Positions 1-7,319 of a stretch of 33,298 nucleotides of DNA are shown in pieces. The notes under the pieces were generated by a model. It worked only from the letters and a program-made list of their open reading frames with translations, had not been told where the DNA came from and ran no database searches. Source of the DNA: Actinomadura sp. KC216 (GTDB lineage: Bacteria > Actinomycetota > Actinomycetes > Streptosporangiales > Streptosporangiaceae). Where the stretch lies: assembly GCF_004348535.1 (NCBI RefSeq), contig NZ_SMJX01000065.1, positions 1 through 33,298 on the forward strand, given 5' to 3'. The translations under genes were made by a program, and so were the position numbers. Each line of letters begins with the position of its first letter. Position 1 is the first letter of the stretch.

Positions 1-407
1 ATCAGCGACAGCGTGACCGGCGCGAGGATCGCGGCCCCGAGCCCCTGCACCCCCCGCGCACCGATGATCATGCTCGGGTCCTGCGCGAACCCGCCCGCCA
101 GGCTGGCCACGGTGAACAGCCCGAGCCCCGCGACGAAGACGCGCTTGCGCCCGAAGAGATCGGCGGCGCGCCCGCCGAGCAGCAGGAACCCGGCGAACGT
201 CAGCGAGTAGGCGTTGACGACCCATTGCAGCCCGGTCGCGCCGAGCCCGAGCCCGGCGCGCATGTCCGGCAGCGCGACGTTGACGACGGAGACGTCCAGG
301 ACGACGAGGAACTGCCCGATGGACGCGGCGAGCAGAGCCGCCCACCCGGGTGTCGAGAAACGTGGCGCGGCTTTGCCGGCGACTGCGGGCTCATAGGTCG
401 TGGTCAT
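1..407 (-). CDS. DHA2-family MFS drug exporter, N-terminal part (cut by window edge)
   Basis: The reverse strand reads from an ATG at 407 to the window edge without a stop, giving about 135 residues. They show the start of a 14-TM DHA2 (EmrB/QacA-like) major facilitator: a short cytosolic leader, TM1 containing FLVVLDVSVVNVALP (the DHA2 signature around the TM1 aspartate), then LQWVVNAYSLTFAGFLLLGGRAADLFGRKRVF, split here by the loop 2-3 motif A (G-R-A-A-D-x-F-G-R-K-R). A further helix ends in GARGVQGLGAAILAP, which matches motif B (R-x-x-Q-G-x-G-A). The family exports drugs or metabolites by proton antiport in the inner membrane. A GGGAG lies very close to the ATG, so a slightly different start is possible. 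No regulator gene adjoins it on the visible side. The substrate cannot be read from sequence. Confidence 0.9.
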   Translation of the reverse strand, partial: MTTTYEPAVAGKAAPRFSTPGWAALLAASIGQFLVVLDVSVVNVALPDMRAGLGLGATGLQWVVNAYSLTFAGFLLLGGRAADLFGRKRVFVAGLGLFTVASLAGGFAQDPSMIIGARGVQGLGAAILAPVTLSL

Positions 408-465
408 GCTCCCAAGAGTGCCTTCGTAGGCCCGTCCCCCGCGTCGGCCACCGGACCCAACCCAC

Positions 466-489
466 AAGGTCCCATAGACCTAGGACCTT
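466..489. promoter_or_regulatory. Inverted repeat, possible operator of the exporter gene
   Basis: AAGGTCC at 466-472 is repeated inverted as GGACCTT at 483-489 around a 10-nt spacer. A nested pair AGGTC/GACCT (467-471 and 477-481) lies inside. It sits about 60-80 bp upstream of the exporter start, where a TetR- or MarR-type repressor site would be expected. No regulator gene is next to it, so the assignment is inference only. Confidence 0.35.
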
Positions 490-760
490 CCACAGGAGGC
501 CGAGGTTAGGTTCGGTAGGGCTTGGCGGCCGGTCTGCCTATGAGTACGCAGTCTTCGAGGAGGGTGGCGCCGCCCGGGTCGCCGATGATCTGGAGCTTTC
601 CGCTGGAGCCGGGGCTGAGCAGGGCGCAGAGACCTGCAGCCGTAGTCCGTGATCCACCAGAGTTCTCTACTCCGCTCCGATCCGGCCGGGACGGGCGCCG
701 CCGGGACCGCGGTGATGGCCTATCGCGGCAACGCCCAACCGTGTATTGGATACGCGACGG
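490..760. other. Intergenic stretch, no convincing gene
   Basis: Between the exporter leader and the end of the SUFU gene, short open frames exist on both strands. None has a ribosome binding site, family features or the third-position GC bias of the neighbours. A reverse-strand frame around 545-690 reads like a short coding remnant but starts from no recognisable gene. I see nothing else here. Confidence 0.5.
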
Positions 761-1732
761 TCAGGGGACGACGTTGATGGTGAGGGCGTCGACCGTGTAG
801 GTGCCGGGGGCGGGGCGGACGGCTTCGGCGATGGCGCGGGTGACGGTGTCCGGGAGGACGATCTCCAGGGCCTCGTCGGTCTCGGTGTGGGCGAAGGCCG
901 GGCCCGGGAGCAGGACGACGGGCGTGCCCGGGCCGCGGAGGATCAGCGGGTTCCCGTGCGGGACGCGCGCCGGCAGGACGCGGGCGAGCTGCGGGATGTG
1001 CTGCGCGCCGATCTCCAGGGTGACGCCGTCGGAGGTGTCGGCGTCCAGCTGGTGGAAGAAGAGGAAGCCGGTGCCGGAGCCGTCCCGCCGCGAGCCCTCG
1101 CGGACCGCCGCCGCGACGCCCGGGACGCCGGCCAGGCAGGAACGATCCAGGTCGGTGAGCAGGACGGGCAGGTGCGGCGCGAGGGCGTCGATGAGGCCCT
1201 CGACGTTCCAGGACTGGGCCGCGTGGAGCTCGCCGGTGGTGATGCCGGCGAACTGGAGGAACGCGACCTCGCCGAGCGCCGTGTCCGCGCGGCCGAGCTC
1301 CGGGTCCAGGACGAGGGCGCCCGCGCGGATCTCCGAATCGGGACGGGCGGGATCGATGGGGTTCGGGAACTCGATGTAGTGGCCCGGCTTGAAGTCGTTG
1401 CCGCTCCGGGACACGTACGACGCGAGGTTCTCCAGGTGGGCCATCGCCCAGTTCGGCGGGTTCGGCTCGTCCGGGACGCGGGGCACGCGGAGCGTGAACT
1501 CGTAGCCGCGCTCCTCGTACGGGGCGGTCAGCGCGTAGCCGATGAGATGCCAGTGCGGGACGGGCTCGTCGCGGGGATAGATCGCGATGGTGTTGGTGAC
1601 GAACTGGCCCATCGGGATGGGGCTGCCCATCGGACGGTAGGGCATCGGCGCGTTCCATTCGAGCCGCTCGGCGTCCCCGTAGCGCGCCTTCAGCACCCCG
1701 TCGATCGCGTCCCACCCGTGCACGTTCAGCAT
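761..1732 (-). CDS. Suppressor-of-fused (SUFU) domain protein
   Basis: 323 residues. The start HGWDAIDGVLKARYGD and the block around residues 30-75 (YRPMGSPIPMGQFVTN, then PVPHWHLIGYALT) match the bacterial SUFU domain (PF05076), which opens with a GWDAI-type motif and a PxHWHxxxxGLS-like strand. Bacterial SUFU proteins are often immunity proteins of polymorphic toxin systems or accessory proteins of unknown role; no toxin gene adjoins this one. A second half (about 190-320) is also structured, rich in short beta segments, so the whole protein is longer than a minimal SUFU domain. There is no signal peptide or TM segment, so it should be cytosolic. The ATG at 1732 is preceded by AGGGGA at a good distance, which supports this start. 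The neighbour upstream on the same strand is a DUF5753 regulator. Confidence 0.82.
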   Translation of the reverse strand: MLNVHGWDAIDGVLKARYGDAERLEWNAPMPYRPMGSPIPMGQFVTNTIAIYPRDEPVPHWHLIGYALTAPYEERGYEFTLRVPRVPDEPNPPNWAMAHLENLASYVSRSGNDFKPGHYIEFPNPIDPARPDSEIRAGALVLDPELGRADTALGEVAFLQFAGITTGELHAAQSWNVEGLIDALAPHLPVLLTDLDRSCLAGVPGVAAAVREGSRRDGSGTGFLFFHQLDADTSDGVTLEIGAQHIPQLARVLPARVPHGNPLILRGPGTPVVLLPGPAFAHTETDEALEIVLPDTVTRAIAEAVRPAPGTYTVDALTINVVP

Positions 1733-1750
1733 CGGCGTCCCCTGGTCGAT

Positions 1751-1792
1751 GAACCTTGCCCCTTACCGACGCACCGAACACGATCAAGGTTC
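1751..1792. promoter_or_regulatory. 8-bp perfect inverted repeat upstream of the SUFU gene
   Basis: GAACCTTG at 1751-1758 and CAAGGTTC at 1785-1792 are perfect inverted copies separated by 26 nt. They lie just before the SUFU gene, in the gap left by the HTH regulator gene. The spacing is long for a single dimer site, so it could be a looped operator, two half sites, or the hairpin between two genes. The neighbouring HTH protein is an obvious candidate binder, by inference. Confidence 0.35.
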
Positions 1793-1873
1793 GCTCCAAA
1801 TCCGCGCGGCGGGACCGGGCCGGTGCGGACGGCGCCGCGATGGTGCGGGCGGCGCTGGCATGAAGAGCGTCCC

Positions 1874-3409
1874 TCAGATGTCGCGCAGGATGCGGGTCAG
1901 GACCTCCGCGGTGTCGTCGGGCTGCGACGCGGCGGCTCCGACGTTGTCCATCGCGCACTTGTATAGCTCGACGTCGGTCGGCCGGTCCAGGAACGTCGCG
2001 CCCGCCAGCTGCTCCAGGTAGACCACGTCCGACAGGCTCTGGTCGGCGAACCGCAGGATCGTGAACGAACCGCCCGTCGGGTACAGGCCCGCGTCGCGCG
2101 GCAGGACCTGCACGCTGAACCCGGGCTGCCCGGTCACCTCGATCAGGTGCTCGATCTGGCCTCGCATCACCGACCGGTCACCGATCGGCCGGTAGAAGAC
2201 GGCCTCGTCGAGGACGGCCCACACCCTCGGCGATTCCGCTCCGCCCAGACGCCCCCCCGACGCGACCCGCCGCTGCCGGATCGCGCGGACCTGAAGGCGC
2301 TGCTCGACCTCCTCCTCGGAGGCAGGCGGGTACCCGCGTCGGGCCACCGCACGCGCGTAGTCCTCGGTCTGCAACAGCCCAGGGACGAGCTGCACCTCAT
2401 AGGTGCGCACCAGAGACGCCGCCTCCTCCATGCCGAGGTACACCTCGAACCAGCTCGGCAGGACGTCGCCGAATCGCTGCCACCAGTTGGGGATCTTGGC
2501 CCGCCTGGCCAGTTCCAGAAGCGACGCCCGTTCGGCGGGGTCGCTGATCCCGTACAGGGTGAGCAGGTCGGCGACGTCGCGTTCCTTGAAGCCGACCCGG
2601 CCGAGTTCCATCCGGCTGATCTTCGAGTGCGACGCGCGGATCTCGTGCCCCGCCTTCTCGGTGGAGATCCCCCGGGCCTCCCGCAGCGAACGCAGCCGTG
2701 TGCCGAGCATCAGGCGCAGCTCCCTCGGCCCGCCAGGCGGATCCGGGTCGGCCGGACGACCGGAGCCGGGCACCGCCTCGCGGTCATCGGATGCCGGGAG
2801 GAGCCGGTCGCAGGCGGTGGCCCATCGCCGGAGATCGGCCGCGGTGCCGCCGCACAGCTCCACGATCCGCAGGACGTCCTCCGCGCGGGGTGACCGCCTC
2901 CCCTGCAGGTATTCGGAGCCGAGGAAGTTCGGCAGGACCGTCCCGGCTCCCCGGTCCGCTTCGTCCCACGAACGCTCGACGAGCTGGCGCAGGCTCAGCC
3001 CCGCCTGGCCGCGCAGATCGTCGAGCATGCTCATCAGCTCGGGCAGCGTCCCAGCCCGCCCTGGATCCACCGGGACGGGACCGGCGCCTGAGATGCGCGT
3101 GGAACCGCGGGACGGTGACCGCCCGCCGTCCTCGTCACCGTCCCCGACCTGGTCCGCCGTCTCGCACCATCGCCTTCTCCACTCGTCCAGGTCGCCGTCG
3201 CAGGCGATGACATACGCGCGCGTGACCTCCCAGCTCGGAAACCGGCGCCCCGCGGCGGCCTCGGACAGCGTGGTGTGCCCGTAATGGCAGCGCTTCGCCA
3301 TTGCCCGGTAGGTCGGCCTGCCGGCGTCGGCGCGGAGCCGGCGCAGCTCCACCGCGAACGCCGGAACGGGACCATCGTCCGGGCTCAGCGCATTCTCTGG
3401 TCTCGGCAT
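1874..3409 (-). CDS. DUF5753-type HTH regulator with three HTH segments
   Basis: 511 residues, almost twice the usual ~280 of the family. Three XRE/HTH-like segments can be seen: about 16-80 (LRRLRADAGRPTYRAMAKR, then HTTLSEAAAGRRFPSW), 122-200 (LRGQAGLSLRQLVERS, then EYLQGRRSP) and 230-290 (LRSLREARGISTEKAGHEI, then SHSKISRMELG). Residues about 315-500 form a DUF5753 domain (FEVYLGMEEAASLVRTYE, PGLLQTEDYARAV, then VLDEAVFYRPIG and QVLPRDAGLYPTGGSFTILRF, each split here). DUF5753 proteins are DNA-binding regulators of the Scr1/BldB-associated class, usually paired with a small DUF397 protein. No DUF397 gene is visible next to it. The first two HTHs resemble the signal-transduction HTH found at the N-terminus of actinobacterial STAND proteins, so this looks like a domain fusion. 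ATG at 3409. Confidence 0.85.
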   Translation of the reverse strand: MPRPENALSPDDGPVPAFAVELRRLRADAGRPTYRAMAKRCHYGHTTLSEAAAGRRFPSWEVTRAYVIACDGDLDEWRRRWCETADQVGDGDEDGGRSPSRGSTRISGAGPVPVDPGRAGTLPELMSMLDDLRGQAGLSLRQLVERSWDEADRGAGTVLPNFLGSEYLQGRRSPRAEDVLRIVELCGGTAADLRRWATACDRLLPASDDREAVPGSGRPADPDPPGGPRELRLMLGTRLRSLREARGISTEKAGHEIRASHSKISRMELGRVGFKERDVADLLTLYGISDPAERASLLELARRAKIPNWWQRFGDVLPSWFEVYLGMEEAASLVRTYEVQLVPGLLQTEDYARAVARRGYPPASEEEVEQRLQVRAIRQRRVASGGRLGGAESPRVWAVLDEAVFYRPIGDRSVMRGQIEHLIEVTGQPGFSVQVLPRDAGLYPTGGSFTILRFADQSLSDVVYLEQLAGATFLDRPTDVELYKCAMDNVGAAASQPDDTAEVLTRILRDI

Positions 3410-3455
3410 TACCGGAACCCCGCGTCAGAACGGCTCCGGGGCCGAGCCCGGCGCT

Positions 3456-3669
3456 TCACTGCCCCGCCGGAGGCGTGGCGGACGGGCGGCGGACGCGTCC
3501 CCGCAGGACCGCCAGGTCAACGGCTACCGATGCGCAATAGACGGCCACGAAGACCCTGTAGGGATCGAACACTCGCAGCACGAAAAGGACGGTCACGAGG
3601 AGGAGCAAGACCGCGATCACTGACCGGCAGATGCCGCACCAGGGGACGCGAAGGGAAACTGGGCGCATC
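3456..3669 (-). CDS. Small two-helix membrane protein, hypothetical
   Basis: From an ATG at 3669 the frame gives about 70 residues: a short basic leader with two cysteines (WCGIC), a strongly hydrophobic helix (SVIAVLLLLVTVLFVLRVF), a turn, a second weaker hydrophobic stretch (VFVAVYCASVAVDLAVL) and a basic tail. Codon third positions are mostly G or C as in neighbouring genes, and GAAAGG lies upstream of the ATG. An in-frame earlier ATG at 3722 would add 18 residues with poorer codon use. I recognise no family. The two helices and the basic ends suggest a small inner-membrane protein. It could be a chance frame. Confidence 0.45.
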
Positions 3670-3722
3670 GTTGCGCTGCCTTTCAGGCTCTCGTCGTTGG
3701 CTCGGGCGGTGATGACGAGCAC

Positions 3723-4100
3723 AGGGCCGAGGGTCCGCCTCTCGCGGTTGCCGCCGCGAAAGGCCCGGCCCGGTACTCGTCCGGCTCATCGTGGCGCACC
3801 ACGCCCGGCGGCTGAAGCCTTTTCTCCCAAATACGTTGTTCGGGATGCTCGTGCAGCCGCACGAACAGAACGGAAGTCGGAACAACGACGGTGCCCGGAC
3901 GGTCCCGTAATCGCCCAGGTCAGCGAGCCTTCTTGCGATAACTTGCCGGAGGACGAACAAGCCTCCCGCCCTCCGAGGGCTTGCCGGACGGCGTCTCCGT
4001 AGAATTGCCTTCAAGGTTCGCTTCGGCACATCGACGGCCAACGTCTGTGCCGCATGACCCAATCGATGCGTCCGTCTGATGGCTCGGGCGGGACCGATTG
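3723..4100. other. Gene-poor stretch
   Basis: Open frames here have mixed third-position composition and no recognisable family, and I see no tRNA or rRNA. The region is somewhat richer in A and T than its surroundings (for example 3815-3850). It may hold decayed gene remnants. Confidence 0.4.
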
Positions 4101-4102
4101 GC

Positions 4103-4134
4103 GAGGGGTCTCCCGTTGCCGCGGGAGACCCCTC
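4103..4134. terminator. Strong hairpin, likely terminator
   Basis: A perfect 13-bp stem, GAGGGGTCTCCCG paired with CGGGAGACCCCTC, closes a 6-nt loop. It lies about 75 bp beyond the stop of the reverse-strand HEAT-repeat gene. No T-tract follows on either strand, which is usual for actinobacterial terminators. Confidence 0.7.
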
Positions 4135-4208
4135 ATCCTTGAGCAGGACGCCGACACCTCATCACATGCAACGGCCTCGGCGGCTGCAGGCCCCGAGCGA
4201 GATGGCGC

Positions 4209-5534
4209 TCAGATGTCCAGGGCGCCGCAGGGGTGGCCGTGCTCCCGGCCGCAGGCGGTGAGGGCGAGGACGCCGTGTCCCCGGACACGCGTCCGGGGGC
4301 CGAGCGCGGACGGGTCGACCGAGGCACGGGCCGCGAAGGAGGTCGAGTGGCACTCGTCGGGGATGCCGAGCTCCTCCTTGACCTGCATGTATCGGGCCTG
4401 GAACGCCTCGCTGTCGCTGATCTTGACACCGTCGAAGGCGTCGTCGGGGAAGCCGTCGATGTGCGGGAGCAGGTAGCCGTCCTCGGCGGGGTGGCCGGTG
4501 CCGACCTGGTCGTCCGGCTCGAAGACGTCGTAGTAGCGGACGATCTCGCCCTTCTCGGCGACGCACCAGGCCGTCCAGTCGTCGCCGCAGCTGGCGCCGT
4601 ACCAGTGCGCGGTGCCGAAGCGGAGGCTCAGCTCGCGGAGGCGCGCGAAGAGCCTGTCGGTGTCGAGGTCCTCATCGCCGTCGAAGGGCTGGCCGAACAC
4701 GAGCGTCCAGCCGTCCAGTTCCGGGGTGACGTAGACGCGGGAGCATTCGCCGTGCTCGCCGCCCCCGACATGGTGGTCGTGGTTCCAGGCGGACCCGCCC
4801 AACCGCATCGTGACCGGCTCGGGGTCGGACAGGTCGAACGCGTCGAGGACGGCCGCCTGGTCGCCGGTCGGGACGGCGTGCCACATCCCGCACAGGTGCA
4901 TCGGCTCGGGCGTCTCGGTCGCGAGCTTGGCGCGGATGAGGCGCCGGAGGATCAGCTGGTCGCGGGCGTCCAGCTCCGCCGGCCCGGCGATGTCGGCGAG
5001 CGCCACCAGGGCCTGCCGCCGCGCACGGCCGTTGCCGCGGGAGCGGCGGACCTCGTGCAGGAGCGGCACCACCAGGTCGGAGTCGAGCCGGTCGAGCGCC
5101 CAGATCGCCCGCTGCCGGACGCCCGCGTCCGGGTCGTCCAGCAGCGCGACCAGGTCGGCGGCGTACGGGGTCGCGGCCTCCGCGTTGAGCTGCAGGTAGT
5201 AAGCGGTGCTGCTGCGCACCTCGGGGCTGGAATGCCGCAGGTAGGGCACGAACACCGACACGTCGTCGACCTCAAGGCCGCAGTGGGCCCAGCGAGCGCG
5301 CCGCGCCACCTCCGAGGAGGACGCCGACACCATGGCCTCGACCAGCGGTTCCAGTGCCGGCAGGCCGATACGGCGCAGGACCACGGCGCTGGTCCCCCAG
5401 TCGACCGGCGAGTCCTCGTCGCAGAGAACGTCCAGAACGGGCCCCACGGCGGGAGCCCCAATACCGACCAAAGCGTCACTCGCGGCCTTGTGGTCGGACC
5501 CGGCCAACTGTTCGATAAGAGTCTGAATCTCCAC
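4209..5534 (-). CDS. HEAT-repeat protein with unknown C-terminal domain
   Basis: 441 residues. The first ~200 are helical repeats of HEAT/PBS-lyase type: each unit is about 30-37 residues with alternating Leu/Ala helices (for example SDALVGIGAPAVGPVLDVL, then VRQRAIWALDRLDSDLVVPLL and RRQALVALADIAGPAELDA). From about residue 215 the protein changes to a mixed alpha/beta domain rich in Trp, His and Asp (TPELDGWTLVFGQPF, then FGTAHWYGASCGDDWTAWCVAEKGEIVRYY). This domain recurs in actinobacterial hypothetical proteins but I cannot name it. HEAT repeats generally bind other proteins. The frame starts with GTG at 5534 and has no good ribosome binding site. There is no signal peptide. A role as a cytosolic adaptor is inference. 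Confidence 0.8.
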   Translation of the reverse strand: MEIQTLIEQLAGSDHKAASDALVGIGAPAVGPVLDVLCDEDSPVDWGTSAVVLRRIGLPALEPLVEAMVSASSSEVARRARWAHCGLEVDDVSVFVPYLRHSSPEVRSSTAYYLQLNAEAATPYAADLVALLDDPDAGVRQRAIWALDRLDSDLVVPLLHEVRRSRGNGRARRQALVALADIAGPAELDARDQLILRRLIRAKLATETPEPMHLCGMWHAVPTGDQAAVLDAFDLSDPEPVTMRLGGSAWNHDHHVGGGEHGECSRVYVTPELDGWTLVFGQPFDGDEDLDTDRLFARLRELSLRFGTAHWYGASCGDDWTAWCVAEKGEIVRYYDVFEPDDQVGTGHPAEDGYLLPHIDGFPDDAFDGVKISDSEAFQARYMQVKEELGIPDECHSTSFAARASVDPSALGPRTRVRGHGVLALTACGREHGHPCGALDI

Positions 5535-5654
5535 ACGCTGGATAATGCCACTGCCCCCGCCACCCGGCGCGCTCGCGAACGCCCGACTCCCCAGCCCGCA
5601 GTCCGGGCGGCCAGCGACCCGACCACCCAGACGGAGGTCTAACGTGCCGTTGGG

Positions 5655-5924
5655 TCAGGTGATGAGCTTCTCAGCATCATCGATGAAGACGGCACGGCGC
5701 AGCCAGCGCTCGAACTGGGCCTGGTCCCTGCAGCCGTTGATCTGGCGACGGACGTCATTCGGGACTTCGAGGCCACGAGCGCCAAGAAGGGCGAAAAGCA
5801 CGTCCTGGAGACCCTCTATTTCGCCAGACCAAAGCCCCTGCGACAGACCGATCCACACACCTTCACAAAAATGCTCTCTGGCAAACCTTTCTTGAAAGGT
5901 GAACTTGTACTGCGTTTCGCGCAT
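5655..5924 (-). CDS. Stand-alone C-terminal module of the Rpn-like family (copy C)
   Basis: 89 residues from an ATG at 5924. It aligns over nearly its whole length with the C-terminal ~70 residues of the full nuclease at 6261-7118: FQERFAREHFCEG matches WQSDFAKSHIARG, then LLGARGLEVPNDVRRQI matches MLEARGVAIPDDVRKRV, then DQAQFERWLRRAVFIDDAEKL matches DTAQLERWAKRAAVIEDARDL. The nuclease core is absent, so it cannot cleave DNA on its own. Its 5' half is richer in A and T than neighbouring genes, consistent with relaxed selection or import. It could be a remnant left by tandem duplication and deletion, or a functional inhibitor; see the finding on RpnS-like modules. It is 29 nt from the preceding copy. 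Confidence 0.6.
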   Translation of the reverse strand: MRETQYKFTFQERFAREHFCEGVWIGLSQGLWSGEIEGLQDVLFALLGARGLEVPNDVRRQINGCRDQAQFERWLRRAVFIDDAEKLIT

Positions 5925-5953
5925 CGTGGGTTACCACCGTCACGTGGGGAGCG

Positions 5954-6283
5954 TCAGTCGAAGAGCTCTTCGGCAGTGCCGATGGCGCCGACGCGCTTGG
6001 CGCAGCGCCCGAGCAGCTCGACATCAGTGCAGCTCAGGACCTGTTCGCGAAGCTGAAACGAGACCTCTAGACCGCGGGCCTCCAAGACCATGAGCAGGCC
6101 CTTCGCCATACCTCTCGCCTTGCCCCTCTCGAACCCTTTACTCAGGCCGACGCCCACACCTCTGGACACATGTCCTTTGGCAAAGTCCGATTGCCAGCGA
6201 TACTTGAACTTTCCGGTGCTGCGTTCCCTGCTGTACATCGACTCCGACATCTGGATGGCGTCAGTCGAAGAGGTCTCGGGCAT
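5954..6283 (-). CDS. Stand-alone C-terminal module of the Rpn-like family (copy B)
   Basis: 109 residues from an ATG at 6283, which lies inside the 3' end of the full nuclease gene in another frame (23-nt overlap). Internal ATG starts 11 and 15 codons later would avoid much of the overlap. WQSDFAKGHVSRG is nearly identical to the nuclease (WQSDFAKSHIARG). It is followed by an expanded Gly-rich helix (VGLSKGFERGKARGMAKG), then LLMVLEARGLEV and the closing CAKRVGAIGTAEELFD. The nuclease domain is missing. The overlap with the nuclease gene means the two could be translated in a coupled way. A decaying duplicate or an inhibitor are the two readings. Confidence 0.6.
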   Translation of the reverse strand: MPETSSTDAIQMSESMYSRERSTGKFKYRWQSDFAKGHVSRGVGVGLSKGFERGKARGMAKGLLMVLEARGLEVSFQLREQVLSCTDVELLGRCAKRVGAIGTAEELFD

Positions 6284-7118
6284 CCTCGATGACGGCCGCC
6301 CGCTTGGCCCAGCGCTCGAGCTGGGCGGTATCGGTGCAGTCCGTCACGCGCTTGCGGACGTCGTCCGGGATGGCGACGCCGCGGGCCTCCAGCATCAGAA
6401 GGAGCATCTTCGCCTCGCCCTCGGCGCGGCCTCTGGCGATGTGGGACTTGGCGAAGTCGGACTGCCACTCGTAGCCGGCGGTCTTCACGATCTCCTCCAG
6501 GATCTCGCGGGCGGCTTCGGAAAGCCGCCCCTTCAAGTAGTCATCGTACAACTCACCGCTGTCTCTGCTGAGGGCATCGATTGCGGCGGCGACGCTGGTC
6601 AGGACGGATTTGGCGTGCGGGCCCTCGGAGTGGACGGGGGTGCTGAGGACCGAGAGTTCGGGGAGTCGGCGGGCCTCTTCGACGTCGGTGACCGGGGGCA
6701 GCATGCCCGGGTGGAAGGTCAGGGGCTTGAGCACCCATTCGGGGTGGCCCATGTCGATCGGCTTGGCGCAGGCCTGGGCGGTGGCGCTGTTGGGGCAGAA
6801 GACCAGCAGGATCACCGGGCACTTGTGCCGCCCCCGCAGCAGGGCCAGGTACCCGGGCCAGCTGAAGGACTTCTCCTTGTCGTAGCGCAGCTGCGATTCG
6901 ACGATGATTCCCCAGGTCGGGTCCTCGGGGCCGTCCAGGAGGATGGTGGCGTCGCAGCGCAGCTCGGCCGGGTTCAGGCCCGGGGTGCTCTCCGATGCCA
7001 CCGAGGCGGGCGCCTCCTCGGGCAGGTCTATGCCGAACACCGTCCGGAGGATCGTGGGGGCGAGCTGCGGCTGGTTCCGGACCATCTCCAGCGGCACCTC
7101 ATGCTCTTTCGTGGGCAT
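6261..7118 (-). CDS. Rpn-like PD-(D/E)xQ nuclease, full length
   Basis: 285 residues. The core is of the PD-(D/E)xK superfamily in the variant seen in Rpn/transposase-like nucleases: RCDATILLD with Asp56, then the strand GIIVESQL with Glu74-x-Gln76 in place of E-x-K, then the helix DKEKSFSWPGYLALLRGRHK and the strand PVILLVFCP. Rpn proteins are Ca/Mg-dependent endonucleases linked to RecA-independent recombination and phage defence. The C-terminal 70 residues (WQSDFAKSHIARGRAEGEA, then MLLLMLEARGVAIPDDV) form a separate module that is repeated twice downstream. An internal ATG (residue 238, at 6407) is preceded by GAGGCGAAG, a plausible internal start giving a 48-residue C-terminal product. 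Its 5' region faces the CRP/FNR gene across about 200 bp of AT-richer DNA. The ATG at 7118 has a poor ribosome binding site. Confidence 0.8.
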   Translation of the reverse strand: MPTKEHEVPLEMVRNQPQLAPTILRTVFGIDLPEEAPASVASESTPGLNPAELRCDATILLDGPEDPTWGIIVESQLRYDKEKSFSWPGYLALLRGRHKCPVILLVFCPNSATAQACAKPIDMGHPEWVLKPLTFHPGMLPPVTDVEEARRLPELSVLSTPVHSEGPHAKSVLTSVAAAIDALSRDSGELYDDYLKGRLSEAAREILEEIVKTAGYEWQSDFAKSHIARGRAEGEAKMLLLMLEARGVAIPDDVRKRVTDCTDTAQLERWAKRAAVIEDARDLFD

Positions 7119-7319
7119 GACCGAAGACTATCCGTGACCGGTTCATTACGAGGCGTTTTATCGAACTTGATGAAAGGAAACTCGAACAACGACCTATTAA
7201 TATGGGGTTTATTTAGGGACATGTCAGGATGGGCTCTGGTGAGGTCGCGGACGGATGCAGCTGCGGCTCGTCCCGCATGCTCCGTTGCGGTGCCGGGGCC
7301 GCCCTCGCAAGATGAGTTC
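7119..7319. promoter_or_regulatory. AT-rich divergent promoter region
   Basis: This gap separates the Rpn-like nuclease gene (reverse) from the CRP/FNR gene (forward). The part from about 7140 to 7220 is conspicuously AT-rich for this genome, with a TATTAAT-like element near 7193 that could be a forward -10 box. I cannot place both promoters exactly. The codons between an upstream in-frame ATG at 7221 and 7320 lack the third-position GC bias of the gene, so I treat that segment as untranslated. Confidence 0.5.

Noticed and set aside
545-690. Short reverse-strand segment with protein-like composition after the SUFU gene
   Set aside because: No start with a ribosome binding site, no known family, only about 50 codons. 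Could be a remnant but cannot be supported.
720-1958. Long frames on both strands over the SUFU gene
   Set aside because: Only the 761-1732 frame on the reverse strand gives a recognisable domain and has a ribosome binding site; the others are Arg/Pro-rich shadows.
3723-4208. Possible tRNA or small RNA in the gene-poor stretch
   Set aside because: No TTCGA-type T-loop or cloverleaf could be drawn; only the terminator-like hairpin at 4103-4134 is clear.
6090-7319. A long 5' extension of the CRP/FNR reading frame
   Set aside because: It runs antisense through the Rpn-like genes, has no domain, and the codons just before 7320 lack the third-position GC bias. The regulator domain begins naturally at 7320.
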